Below the pieces are notes generated by a model. That model did no database searches. It was not told the origin of the DNA and saw nothing but the letters and a program-made list of their open reading frames with translations. From an uncultured Synergistales bacterium (lineage in GTDB: Bacteria > Synergistota > Synergistia > Synergistales > Aminobacteriaceae): 6,301 bases of DNA. The stretch's first letter is position 1. Every line of letters begins with the position of its first letter. The DNA lies in assembly GCA_905233515.1 (NCBI GenBank), contig CAJOEQ010000054.1, positions 1 through 6,301 on the forward strand. Direction: 5' to 3'. Positions 1-5,731 of this stretch are shown here, piece by piece. The position numbers and the translations under genes were made by a program.

Positions 1-545
1 CCTTAGCACTTGTTAATTCATACATGACGGCTCGGAACAGGACAAAATCAAGCTATATTTTGCACCTGATGTCGATAACTTCTCTTGCTATTCCGGGAAT
101 AGTGCTCGGACTCAGTTATATAATGTTTTTCAAGGCGACTCCGATTTATGGAACATTTGCGATATTAATTTTAGTGAATATGACGCACTTTTTTGCATCG
201 CCTTATTTGATGGCATATAACACTTTCGGGAAGATGAACGAGAATCTTGAGTCAGTCGGCGCGACACTGGGAATTAAAAAATTTGACGTGATAAAAGATG
301 TAATATTGCCTCAATCAGCCGGGACAATTTTAGAAATGGCCGGATATTTTTTTGTGAACTCAATGATGACAATTTCTGCGGTGTCGTTTCTAGCAAATGC
401 AAATAATAAACCGGCGGCACTGATGATTACACAATTTGAAGGACAAATGCAACTCGAGTGTGCGGCATTCGTGAGTCTTGCTATTTTGCTAGTAAATATT
501 TTAATGAAGGCAATTAGCGCAATGATTAAAAAATTTCTGCGATAA
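1..545 (+). CDS. ABC transporter permease, C-terminal part (5' truncated by window edge)
   Basis: This is the C-terminal part of an inner-membrane permease of a binding-protein-dependent ABC importer. The frame is open from base 3 (reading LALVNSY before the first ATG at 24), and that ATG has no Shine-Dalgarno sequence, so the gene starts outside the window. Counting from the ATG at 24, four hydrophobic segments lie near residues 14-35, 43-66, 104-125 and 144-166. Between the second and third is the cytoplasmic EAA loop (residues 76-96, bases 249-311), with the pattern ESVGATLG...ILP that docks onto the ATPase subunit. The phrase LAIPGIVLGLSY and the loop style match permeases for iron(III), 2-aminoethylphosphonate, thiamine or putrescine, some of which are fused two-half proteins. 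The substrate cannot be read from this fragment. The stop at 543-545 is followed by a stem-loop at 550, so this is the last gene of its operon; partner ATPase and binding protein would lie to the left. Confidence 0.85.
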   Translation, partial: LALVNSYMTARNRTKSSYILHLMSITSLAIPGIVLGLSYIMFFKATPIYGTFAILILVNMTHFFASPYLMAYNTFGKMNENLESVGATLGIKKFDVIKDVILPQSAGTILEMAGYFFVNSMMTISAVSFLANANNKPAALMITQFEGQMQLECAAFVSLAILLVNILMKAISAMIKKFLR

Positions 546-549
546 ATAA

Positions 550-585
550 AAGCGGACAAGGAAGTATAAATCCCCCTATCCGCTT
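550..585 (-). terminator. Intrinsic terminator of nfnB, possibly bidirectional between convergent genes
   Basis: The outer stem pairs 550-556 with 579-585 (AAGCGGA/TCCGCTT). In the minus-strand RNA an inner stem pairs 577-572 (AGGGGG) with 564-559 (CUUCCU), using two G-U wobbles, around a 7-base loop. Leaving the hairpin on the minus strand, the RNA runs UUUUAUUUAU, a good U-rich tail. On the plus strand the two wobbles become A-C mismatches and the T-run (591-595) is five bases away, so the structure favours ending nfnB transcripts but could also stop the permease operon, whose stop codon is 4 bases before it. Confidence 0.8.
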
Positions 586-593
586 GAAAATTT

Positions 594-2099
594 TTATTTA
601 CCTGCTAAATATTCATTCATGCTAGCTGCTGCTCTGCGTCCTTCACCCATTGCGAGTATAACTGTAGCAGCTCCGAGAACTATATCACCGCCCGCCCAGA
701 CTCTGGGAATGCTAGTTTTTTGATTCTCGTCAACGATGATATTTCCGCGCTTTGTTACGTTGAGTCCTTCTGTCGTCTGAGCCATTAACGGGTTTGACTC
801 ATTGCCCAGTGCTACAACAGCCGCGTCAATCTCTAAAACGTGTTCAGTTCCGGGAATTGCTACGGGTTTGCGTCTTCCTGAAGCGTCAGGCTCACCAAGC
901 TCATAATTTAATAACTCGACTCCGGTTAATTTGCCCTTCTCATCACCGATAAATTTCGTCGGATTCTCTAAGAAATGGAAATCGACTCCCTCTTCAATTG
1001 CGTGTGCTACTTCTTCAGCTCTTGCCGGCATTTCTGCGCGTGTTCTTCTGTAGACGCAATAAACTTTTTCAGCTCCGAGTCTTAATGCAGTTCTTGCGCC
1101 GTCCATTGCAACGTTACCGCCGCCGAAAACTGCGACTCTTTTTGCCTCGAATAATGGCGTATCAGCGTGTTCACGGTCATATGCCTTCATTAAGTTAGAA
1201 CGCGTTAAATATTCATTTGCGCTGAAGACTCCGATTAAGTTTTCGCCCTCAATGCCTAAAAATTTAGGAAGTCCTGCGCCAGTGCCTATAAATGCCGCGT
1301 CGTAGCCTTCTTTGTCTAAAAGCTGCTCTAAAGTCTCAGTGCGTCCAACTAAGAAACTTGTCTTGAATTCAACGCCCATTTTCTTAAGATTCTCGACTTC
1401 TTTAGCGACTATCTCTTTAGGAAGTCTGAATTCAGGAATGCCGTAGACCATAACGCCGCCAGTTTTCTGGAAAGCCTCAAAGACTGTAACACTATGACCA
1501 GCGCGCCTAATATCAGCAGCAACTGTTAAACCTGCAGGGCCTGAACCGATAACAGCGACTTTTTTGCCAGTCTCAGGAGCAGGAGTCGGGACTGTGATTT
1601 GATTATTTGCGCGTTCCCAGTCAGCTACGAATCTTTCAAGACGACCGATTGCTACAGCTTTTTCCGGAGTCTTTAACATTTTGCCGACTGTGCAGAAACT
1701 TTGACACTGTTTTTCTTGAGGACATACGCGCCCGCAAATTGCAGGAAGTAAATTTGTTTGCTTTATAGTGTCAACTGCTCCCTTGAAATCACCTTTTTGA
1801 ATGTGTGAGATAAATTCAGGAATAGGAACAGCAACGGGACAACCTTTTCTGCAAGGAGCTCCGGGGCATTGTATACAGCGTTCGGCCTCGACTCTTGCTT
1901 GAGTCTCAGTATATCCGAGTGCGACTTCTCCCATTTCGTGAGCGCGTTTAATCGGATCTCTTGAGGGCATTTCCTGCGGCGGGATTGCTGTTCTATCTTT
2001 AGGAGTTAATTTTACGTCTGCTGATTTCTTTGATTCGAGATCTGCCCAGAGTTTCGCGGCTTCTTCCTGTAAAATTTCAGTTGTTTTGTGTTCGCTCAT
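594..2099 (-). CDS. nfnB: NADH-dependent reduced ferredoxin:NADP+ oxidoreductase, large subunit NfnB (glutamate synthase small-subunit family)
   Basis: This is the large subunit of the cytoplasmic, flavin-based electron-bifurcating Nfn complex, which reversibly couples NADH plus reduced ferredoxin to two NADPH. In the 501 residues, the N-terminal iron-sulfur region carries C75, C78, C83, C87 and C122, C126, C132, C136. E155 in IGRLERF aligns with a position where the related dihydropyrimidine dehydrogenase uses a non-cysteine cluster ligand. An FAD-binding GSGPAG lies at 185-190, an NADP-binding GGGNVA at 326-331 followed by the arginine pair at 351-352, and the C-terminal FAD-closing segment GDIVLGAATV at 471-480. 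The fold alone is shared with GltD and similar oxidoreductases; what makes NfnB the better call is nfnA three bases upstream and the absence of a glutamate synthase large subunit here. The product is about 30 residues longer at the N-terminus than I expect for the family (LTPKDRTAIP, where relatives begin, is at residue 31). The ATG is preceded by a usable ribosome site and there is no internal Met before residue 44. Confidence 0.92.
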   Translation of the reverse strand: MSEHKTTEILQEEAAKLWADLESKKSADVKLTPKDRTAIPPQEMPSRDPIKRAHEMGEVALGYTETQARVEAERCIQCPGAPCRKGCPVAVPIPEFISHIQKGDFKGAVDTIKQTNLLPAICGRVCPQEKQCQSFCTVGKMLKTPEKAVAIGRLERFVADWERANNQITVPTPAPETGKKVAVIGSGPAGLTVAADIRRAGHSVTVFEAFQKTGGVMVYGIPEFRLPKEIVAKEVENLKKMGVEFKTSFLVGRTETLEQLLDKEGYDAAFIGTGAGLPKFLGIEGENLIGVFSANEYLTRSNLMKAYDREHADTPLFEAKRVAVFGGGNVAMDGARTALRLGAEKVYCVYRRTRAEMPARAEEVAHAIEEGVDFHFLENPTKFIGDEKGKLTGVELLNYELGEPDASGRRKPVAIPGTEHVLEIDAAVVALGNESNPLMAQTTEGLNVTKRGNIIVDENQKTSIPRVWAGGDIVLGAATVILAMGEGRRAAASMNEYLAGK

Positions 2100-2102
2100 A
2101 AT

Positions 2103-2975
2103 TTAGGCCTTCTTTCCTGCGTCTAAACCGACTCGGCATTTGTGATCTGCTTCACGTTCTTTGTCTCTAAAAGCGGTCATTCTCTGCATCATGTTATCAA
2201 AATCGACTTCATAACCGTTGAATTCGGGGCCGTCAACACAGACAAATTTTGTTTGATCGCCGACTTTTACACGACAGCAGCCGCACATTCCTGTACCGTC
2301 TATCATAATAGTATTTAGTGATGTAGTAATAGGAACTCCGAAAGGTCTTGCAGCAGCTACACAGAATTTCATCATGATTGCGGGGCCTATTGAAACTATT
2401 TCGCTGACTTTTTCGCGCTCGCAGACTTCTTTTAACGGCTCAGTAACAACGGCTTTGCGGCAGTATGATCCATCATCAGTAACTATTATAAGCTCGTCAG
2501 AGGCTTTGCGCATTTCGTCCTCAAAGAATAATAAATCCTTTGTGCGTGCGCCGATAACTGTAATTACTTTATTGCCGATTGCGTGATTTGCTTCAACGAT
2601 GGGATGTAATGGAGCGATTCCGATTCCTCCGCCTATGCAGAGAATTGCGCCGTCTTTCTTCTCAATGTGAGTAGGTCTGCCTAATGGACCGACTAAAACG
2701 GGGATATTATCTCCGACGTTAAAATTCATTGAGAATCTGCGAGTCGTTGCTCCTACTGTCTGGAAAACTACAGCGATCCAGCCTTCATTTGCGTTTGCGT
2801 CCGCAATTGTCAAAGGTATTCTTTCGCCGTAATCTTCATCAATCTGGAAAATTATAAACTGGCCTGCTTTTCTGTTGCGCGCTATTTCCGGTGCCTCAAC
2901 TTTGTAGTAATAAACGCTTTGATCTCTTTCTTTGTCATAAGAGAGCTGGCGTTTTTCGAGTATCTTATGCAACAA
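2103..2975 (-). CDS. nfnA: NADH-dependent reduced ferredoxin:NADP+ oxidoreductase, small subunit NfnA (dihydroorotate dehydrogenase electron-transfer family)
   Basis: This is the small subunit of the Nfn complex: it binds FAD, NAD(H) and a [2Fe-2S] cluster and handles the NADH side of bifurcation. In 290 residues (near the usual length), ERIPLTIAD at 51-59 is the FAD-binding signature of the PyrK/ferredoxin-reductase type, GGGIGIAP at 115-122 is the nucleotide-binding loop, and the cluster region is DGTGMCGCC at 226-234 followed by C246 in FVCVDGPEF. In the characterised Nfn small subunit the cluster is held by one Asp and three Cys. D226, C231, C234 and C246 fit that pattern, and C233 is an additional Cys. 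Relatives are often annotated as sulfide dehydrogenase or dihydroorotate dehydrogenase electron-transfer subunit, but there is no pyrD nearby and nfnB follows at once. The start is TTG: either 2975-2973 or the next codon 2972-2970, which would give MHKILEKRQL, the more typical family N-terminus. Confidence 0.92.
   Translation of the reverse strand: MLHKILEKRQLSYDKERDQSVYYYKVEAPEIARNRKAGQFIIFQIDEDYGERIPLTIADANANEGWIAVVFQTVGATTRRFSMNFNVGDNIPVLVGPLGRPTHIEKKDGAILCIGGGIGIAPLHPIVEANHAIGNKVITVIGARTKDLLFFEDEMRKASDELIIVTDDGSYCRKAVVTEPLKEVCEREKVSEIVSIGPAIMMKFCVAAARPFGVPITTSLNTIMIDGTGMCGCCRVKVGDQTKFVCVDGPEFNGYEVDFDNMMQRMTAFRDKEREADHKCRVGLDAGKKA
2108..2118 (-). promoter_or_regulatory. Ribosome binding site of nfnB inside the 3' end of nfnA
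   Basis: The minus strand reads AGGAAAGAAGG, ending 8 bases before the nfnB ATG (2099-2097). It lies in the last codons of nfnA, whose stop is at 2105-2103. The placement supports translational coupling of the two subunits and supports the upstream ATG as the true start despite the long N-terminus. Confidence 0.65.
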
Positions 2976-2980
2976 ATATT

Positions 2981-2987
2981 CCCCCTC
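2981..2987 (-). promoter_or_regulatory. Ribosome binding site of nfnA, deciding a TTG start
   Basis: The minus strand reads GAGGGGG, 5 bases before the first of two consecutive TTG codons (8 bases before the second). No ATG or GTG lies in frame at a suitable distance, so a TTG start is required. Counting from the core GAGG, the first TTG is 8 bases away and the second 11, so spacing slightly favours the first while family alignment favours the second. Confidence 0.6.
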
Positions 2988-2996
2988 ATATTTATT

Positions 2997-3023
2997 ATTA
3001 TATAGAAAAGTTTATTATTACAA
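2997..3023 (-). promoter_or_regulatory. Possible sigma-70 type promoter for nfnAB
   Basis: In the 91-base gap after rho, the minus strand has a perfect TATAAT at 3002-2997 and a partial -35 box TTGTAA at 3023-3018. The spacing of 15 bases is shorter than the ideal 17. The gap is so AT-rich that a TATAAT can arise by chance. It would start transcription roughly 10 bases before the ribosome site, giving a short leader. Confidence 0.35.
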
Positions 3024-3036
3024 TTGCAAATAATAA
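3012..3036. repeat. AT-only inverted repeat between rho and nfnA
   Basis: Eight-base arms, 3012-3019 (TTATTATT) and 3029-3036 (AATAATAA), flank a 9-base loop. In the minus-strand RNA it is followed by ACUUUUCU, so it could be a feeble terminator for rho, but a stem with only A-U pairs is weak. It overlaps the candidate nfnA -35 box. A second small inverted repeat, TAAATC-tt-GATTTA, lies at 3040-3053 and could be an operator or chance. Confidence 0.3.
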
Positions 3037-3066
3037 GCCTAAATCTTGATTTAAACAAGTATTTAT

Positions 3067-4629
3067 TTATTGTAACTTTATCGAGTTCAAAAATTCCGCG
3101 TTAGTGTCAGTCTGCTTTAACTTGTCGAGAATTAAATTTAACGCGCCGGCCTCGTCAACTCCTGCTACACGTCTTCGCAAAATCCATAATCGTTTTAAAT
3201 CATCATCAGGCATTAAAGCCTCTTCGCGCCTTGTTCCTGATTTAGTAATATCGATTGCGGGGAATATTCTTTGTTCTGCTAATTTTCGCGATAAATGTAA
3301 TTCCATGTTGCCCGTGCCTTTGAACTCTTCATAAATGACATCATCCATGCGGCTGCCCGTGTCAGTTAATGCAGTGCCTATTATTGTGAGACTCCCGCCC
3401 TCTTCAAAATTTCTAGCTGCTCCGAAAAATCTTTTAGGGAAGTATAAACCTGAAGGATCAAGACCGCCCGATAAAGTACGACCCGACGGCGGAACTGTTA
3501 AATTTGAGGCTCTTGCAAGTCTTGTGATTGAGTCAAGCAAGATAACTACATCGCGTTTTGCCTCGACAAGTCGTTTTGCTTTCTCAAGTGCCAAATTTGC
3601 GACTCTTATATGCTCGTCGGCCGGCCTGTCAAAAGTTGACGCGATAACTTCTCCATCAATTGAGCGCGCTATATCCGTAACTTCTTCGGGGCGTTCGTCG
3701 ATTAACAAGGCCATTATTATAACGTCCGGAGAATTTGCTGCGATTGCCCGTGCTATGCGTTTTAAAAGCGTAGTCTTCCCGGCTTTAGGGGGCGAAACGA
3801 TTAAAGCTCTTTGACCGAGTCCAATCGGTGCAAACATGTCTACAAGTCTTGTAGCTAAATCTTTAGGATCTGACTCAAGTGAGAGTCTTACATTTGGAAA
3901 TATCGGAGTCAATTGCGCAAAAACTGCTCTATGACGCGAATACTCAGGATCAGAAAAATTTACGGTCTCGACTCGTAATAAAGCCTCGTAGTGTTCTTGA
4001 TCTCGTGGAGGCCGGATTAAGCCCCATATAACGTCGCCATTTCTGAGTCCAAATCTGCGAATTTGTGAAGATGATAAATAAACGTCGCTGTCAGTCGGGA
4101 GCATTCCTTTAGGACGCAAGAAACCGAAATTTTCCGGTAAAATCTCAAGAGTTCCCCCGCCAAATCTGTAATTCATGCTTTCGGCCTGAGCTTTGAGAGT
4201 CGCGAGAATTAAATCATCTTTGCGCATTGAGATAGGAGCATTTACGTTAAATTCTTTAGCAATCCGCCTTAAGTCAACGGCATTTTTTGCGGCCAACATA
4301 GAATAAGTATATTTAGGTTTCGGGTGCTGTATTAATTCTCGTCTACCATATGCCGGAGTCGTAGTTTTTACCGGTGTTTCTTCGTTTTCGTCGTCTGAGT
4401 CGTCAATAATGGGCGGCTCTTCAATCTCATTATATGAGTTCTGCTGTATCTCGTTTACTTCTTCTTTCAGCTCGTCGGGTAAATCTTCGGGTGCGGGCTG
4501 AGTGTTAATAAAATCGCTTGTCAGCTCTATTGCTTTAGGTCTTCTTCCGCGTCTTTTCGGTGCTGCTGTAACTTCTTCTGTTAATAATTCAGGTGATTCT
4601 AATAATAATGATTTTGCTGTTCTTGGCAT
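3067..4629 (-). CDS. rho: Transcription termination factor Rho
   Basis: This is the hexameric RNA-dependent ATPase/helicase that ends transcription of untranslated RNA. The 520 residues compare with 419 in E. coli. Residues 1-107 are an added N-terminal region: a basic patch KRRGRRPK (25-32) resembling an AT-hook, then a strongly acidic, low-complexity stretch (about 48-84). The Rho N-terminal helical domain spans about 108-150. The RNA-binding OB domain spans about 158-225 (FGFLRP at 168-173; Y184 and QIRRFGLRNGD at 189-199). The ATPase core has the P-loop PPKAGKTT at 280-287, the Walker B segment VVILLDSITRLAR at 361-373, and the secondary-channel and subunit-interface block FKGTGNMELHLSRKLAE at 436-452. 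The core is intact. I chose the ATG at 4629 because TAAGGA sits 8 bases upstream and MPRTAK is a natural start; the open frame extends to a GTG at 4722, but that would translate the upstream hairpin. The gene sits alone between pfkA and nfnA, 92 and 91 bases away. Confidence 0.97.
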   Translation of the reverse strand: MPRTAKSLLLESPELLTEEVTAAPKRRGRRPKAIELTSDFINTQPAPEDLPDELKEEVNEIQQNSYNEIEEPPIIDDSDDENEETPVKTTTPAYGRRELIQHPKPKYTYSMLAAKNAVDLRRIAKEFNVNAPISMRKDDLILATLKAQAESMNYRFGGGTLEILPENFGFLRPKGMLPTDSDVYLSSSQIRRFGLRNGDVIWGLIRPPRDQEHYEALLRVETVNFSDPEYSRHRAVFAQLTPIFPNVRLSLESDPKDLATRLVDMFAPIGLGQRALIVSPPKAGKTTLLKRIARAIAANSPDVIIMALLIDERPEEVTDIARSIDGEVIASTFDRPADEHIRVANLALEKAKRLVEAKRDVVILLDSITRLARASNLTVPPSGRTLSGGLDPSGLYFPKRFFGAARNFEEGGSLTIIGTALTDTGSRMDDVIYEEFKGTGNMELHLSRKLAEQRIFPAIDITKSGTRREEALMPDDDLKRLWILRRRVAGVDEAGALNLILDKLKQTDTNAEFLNSIKLQ

Positions 4630-4637
4630 AAAAATTT

Positions 4638-4643
4638 TCCTTA
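4638..4643 (-). promoter_or_regulatory. Ribosome binding site of rho
   Basis: The minus strand reads TAAGGA, 8 bases before the ATG at 4629-4627. It decides the start of rho against the longer open frame beginning with a GTG at 4722, which has no such site. Confidence 0.7.
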
Positions 4644-4649
4644 CATAAA

Positions 4650-4677
4650 TAATTAATAATAAATAATAAATAATAAA
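4650..4677. repeat. Tandem TAATAAA heptamers in the rho leader
   Basis: Three exact tandem copies of TAATAAA (4657-4663, 4664-4670, 4671-4677) are preceded by a fourth, one-mismatch copy, TAATTAA (4650-4656). On the minus strand this places a U-rich, unstructured tract between the terminator hairpin and the rho ribosome site. Any rho promoter would have to lie in or near this tract; TATTAT-like -10 boxes occur in it but I see no good -35 box. Confidence 0.75.
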
Positions 4678-4685
4678 TTGATAAG

Positions 4686-4714
4686 ACTGGAAGCCGCTTT
4701 TAACGACTCCCAGT
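4686..4714 (-). terminator. Stem-loop terminator after pfkA, upstream of rho
   Basis: The minus-strand RNA can fold 4714-4702 against 4698-4686 as a 13-pair stem with a 3-base loop. It starts ACUGG and closes CCAGU, and three of the pairs are G-U wobbles. On the plus strand those wobbles become A-C mismatches, so the hairpin is specific to minus-strand transcripts. It begins 7 bases after the pfkA stop codon. The tail is CUUAUCAAUUUAUUAU, U-rich but without a clean U-run, so termination may be incomplete. Confidence 0.65.
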
Positions 4715-4721
4715 AAAAACA

Positions 4722-5687
4722 CTAATTCATTTTGTTAATTAAGCTCAACATCTCCGGGCTTAAAGATTTATGCTCACTCCATGCGCGTTCTAAAGGACTC
4801 AGCACGAGTTTATGATTAATATTTCCTACCATCATGCCGGATTTACCGATCATAAGGCTTTCAGTGGCAAATGCGCCCATTCTAGTAGCGAGAACTACAT
4901 CAAATGAAGTCGGATGACCGCCGCGCTGAATATAACCTAAAACAGTAACTCTTGCGTCATAACCGCCTGCATCTGCTAATTGTTCCTTCATTTCGGCAGC
5001 ACTCATAACACCTTCAGCAAGAATTATAAGTGTATGACTCTTGTGTTCGGCATAAGAATTCTTTAATAATTTTGTGAGATTGCCAATACTCAGCGGCAAT
5101 TCAGGAACTACGGCATATTCTGCACCGGTTGCAACGGCGACTTCAAGAGCAAGAAATCCCGCATTACGTCCCATGACTTCAACAACGAATAATCTTTGAT
5201 GGCTTGAGGCTGTATCACGTAATTTCATGATTGCGTCAAGAGCCGTATTTACTGCTGTGTCAAAGCCTATAGTCTCATCAGTGCCGGTTATGTCATTATC
5301 AATAGTGCCGGGGATTCCTATTGTCGGGAATCCTAAATCGTGAAGAGCTTTAGCCCCGTGAAAAGATCCATCACCGCCGATTACAACAAGGCCGTCAATA
5401 CCAGCCTCACGCATTTTCTCAAGTGCTTCTTCTCGGCCTTCAGGAGTCTTGAATCTTTCGCTGCGTGCTGTCTTGAGAATAGTACCGCCGCGGTGAATAA
5501 TGCCTCCGACTGCTTTGCTGTCAAGTGTGATAAAATCGCCCTCGATTAGACCTTCATAGCCTCTCATTACTCCGATGCACTCTTTATCATTGAACATACA
5601 AGTGCGGGCAACGGCTCGGACTGCGGCATTCATTCCCGGTGAGTCCCCTCCGCTGGTAAGTACAGCTATACGATCCATCTTATTCAT
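4722..5687 (-). CDS. pfkA: ATP-dependent 6-phosphofructokinase
   Basis: It phosphorylates fructose 6-phosphate to fructose 1,6-bisphosphate with ATP, the committing step of glycolysis; cytoplasmic, tetrameric in the family. The 321 residues match the classic bacterial length and align end to end with E. coli PfkA (offset +3). TSGGDSPGMN (11-20) and GGDGS (104-108) form the ATP site; Gly at 107 rather than Asp marks the ATP-using and not the pyrophosphate-using type. GTIDND (127-132) holds catalytic D130, and MGR is at 172-174. Substrate arginines R165, R246 and R255 are present, as are effector-site R24, R28, E190 and K216. Differences: Tyr252 replaces the E. coli substrate-binding His249, and Ser57 replaces effector-site Arg54. 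The ATG at 5687 follows AAGGAAG by about 11 bases; a second ATG at 5678 gives MDRIAVLTSGGD, closer to the E. coli N-terminus but farther from the ribosome site. A terminator follows directly. A gene for an unknown protein lies 44 bases upstream. Confidence 0.97.
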   Translation of the reverse strand: MNKMDRIAVLTSGGDSPGMNAAVRAVARTCMFNDKECIGVMRGYEGLIEGDFITLDSKAVGGIIHRGGTILKTARSERFKTPEGREEALEKMREAGIDGLVVIGGDGSFHGAKALHDLGFPTIGIPGTIDNDITGTDETIGFDTAVNTALDAIMKLRDTASSHQRLFVVEVMGRNAGFLALEVAVATGAEYAVVPELPLSIGNLTKLLKNSYAEHKSHTLIILAEGVMSAAEMKEQLADAGGYDARVTVLGYIQRGGHPTSFDVVLATRMGAFATESLMIGKSGMMVGNINHKLVLSPLERAWSEHKSLSPEMLSLINKMN

Positions 5688-5719
5688 AATAATAACAACT
5701 TCCTTTCGTTTGCTGCTAA

Positions 5720-5725
5720 ATTATA
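5720..5725 (-). promoter_or_regulatory. Possible -10 box for pfkA
   Basis: A perfect TATAAT on the minus strand lies in the 44-base gap upstream of pfkA, 32 bases before its ATG. No recognisable -35 box is found 16-18 bases further upstream, which falls inside the preceding gene. pfkA may be read from this weak promoter, from the upstream gene's promoter, or both. Confidence 0.3.
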
Positions 5726-5731
5726 TTTTAC

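Noticed and set aside
24..26. ATG at 24 as the true start of the permease
   Set aside because: The frame is open to the left edge, there is no ribosome site, and the sequence just before it already matches the permease family.
594..2099. Identification as glutamate synthase small subunit (gltD)
   Set aside because: The family is shared, but the directly adjacent nfnA and lack of a large glutamate synthase subunit make NfnB the better call.
3044..3058. CTTG...CAAG hairpin as the rho terminator
   Set aside because: Only four pairs with a 7-base AT loop and no following U-run.
3335..3814. Plus-strand open frame of 159 codons opposite rho
   Set aside because: It is antisense to the highly conserved ATPase core of Rho, shows no recognisable protein features, and is explained by the codon pattern of the opposite strand. 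Other antisense frames at 311-559, 998-1198, 2374-2586, 5340-5549 and 5773-6035 were dismissed likewise.
4630..4722. Longer rho reading frame starting at a GTG (4722-4720) that overlaps the pfkA stop codon by one base
   Set aside because: It would translate the terminator hairpin and the AT repeat into a hydrophobic leader, has no ribosome site, and the ATG at 4629 has a good one.
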